Shown piece after piece: positions 6,806 through 6,814 of a DNA stretch of 6,814 nucleotides (position 1 is the first letter of the stretch; each line of letters begins with the position of its first letter). The translations under genes and the position numbers were made by a program. The notes beneath the pieces were generated by a model, which was not told the DNA's origin, did not search any database, and saw only the letters and a program-made list of their open reading frames with translations. The stretch is taken from NCBI GenBank assembly GCA_020723785.1, contig DYIH01000090.1:1-6814 (forward strand). Reading direction: 5' to 3'. The DNA comes from Thermaerobacter marianensis (lineage in GTDB: Bacteria; Bacillota; Sulfobacillia; DYIH01).

Positions 6806-6814
6806 ACTTCCATT

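Overview
The window is GC-rich throughout and coding-dense. Every recognisable gene is on the + strand. The gene set and signals suggest a high-GC, spore-forming member of the Bacillota, of the Clostridia/Moorella/Peptococcaceae kind. The grounds are a DUF6514-like small protein, an Asp23/Gls24-domain protein fused to a P-loop ATPase, GTG and TTG starts behind purine-rich ribosome binding sites, a near-perfect sigma-H-type promoter and Spo0A-box-like heptamers. No organism name can be read from the sequence itself.

Layout. 1-172 is an AT-richer intergenic region holding Spo0A-box-like heptamers that also form a hairpin followed by seven T's, then a sigma-H-type promoter. 173-535 encodes a 120-residue DUF6514-like protein of unknown function. 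536-726 holds a 10-bp GC-rich hairpin and an extended -10 promoter leading into argG. 727-1929 is argG, 2022-3452 argH, 3449-4744 hemL and 4748-5602 a P-loop ATPase with a C-terminal Asp23 domain. 5603-5818 is a 216-base region with dense inverted and direct repeats and a doubtful 56-codon ORF. 5819-6775 is a short Na/Pi-cotransporter-family membrane protein. The last 39 bases carry a GGAGG motif and a TTGACA hexamer for something beyond the edge.

How it works together. ArgG and ArgH carry out the last two steps of arginine synthesis (citrulline plus aspartate to argininosuccinate, then to arginine and fumarate). HemL makes 5-aminolevulinate for tetrapyrroles. argH overlaps hemL by four bases, and hemL is followed after three bases by the ATPase-Asp23 gene, so these are probably translated as one unit, most likely with argG in front. 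The transporter is separated by the repeat-rich gap and probably has its own control.

The most interesting signals are the sporulation-type control region in front of the DUF6514-like gene, the ATPase-Asp23 fusion coupled to hemL, the repeat cluster at 5603-5818, and the loss of the QSSS glutamine in both halves of the transporter. There is no tRNA, rRNA, CRISPR array or intact mobile element.
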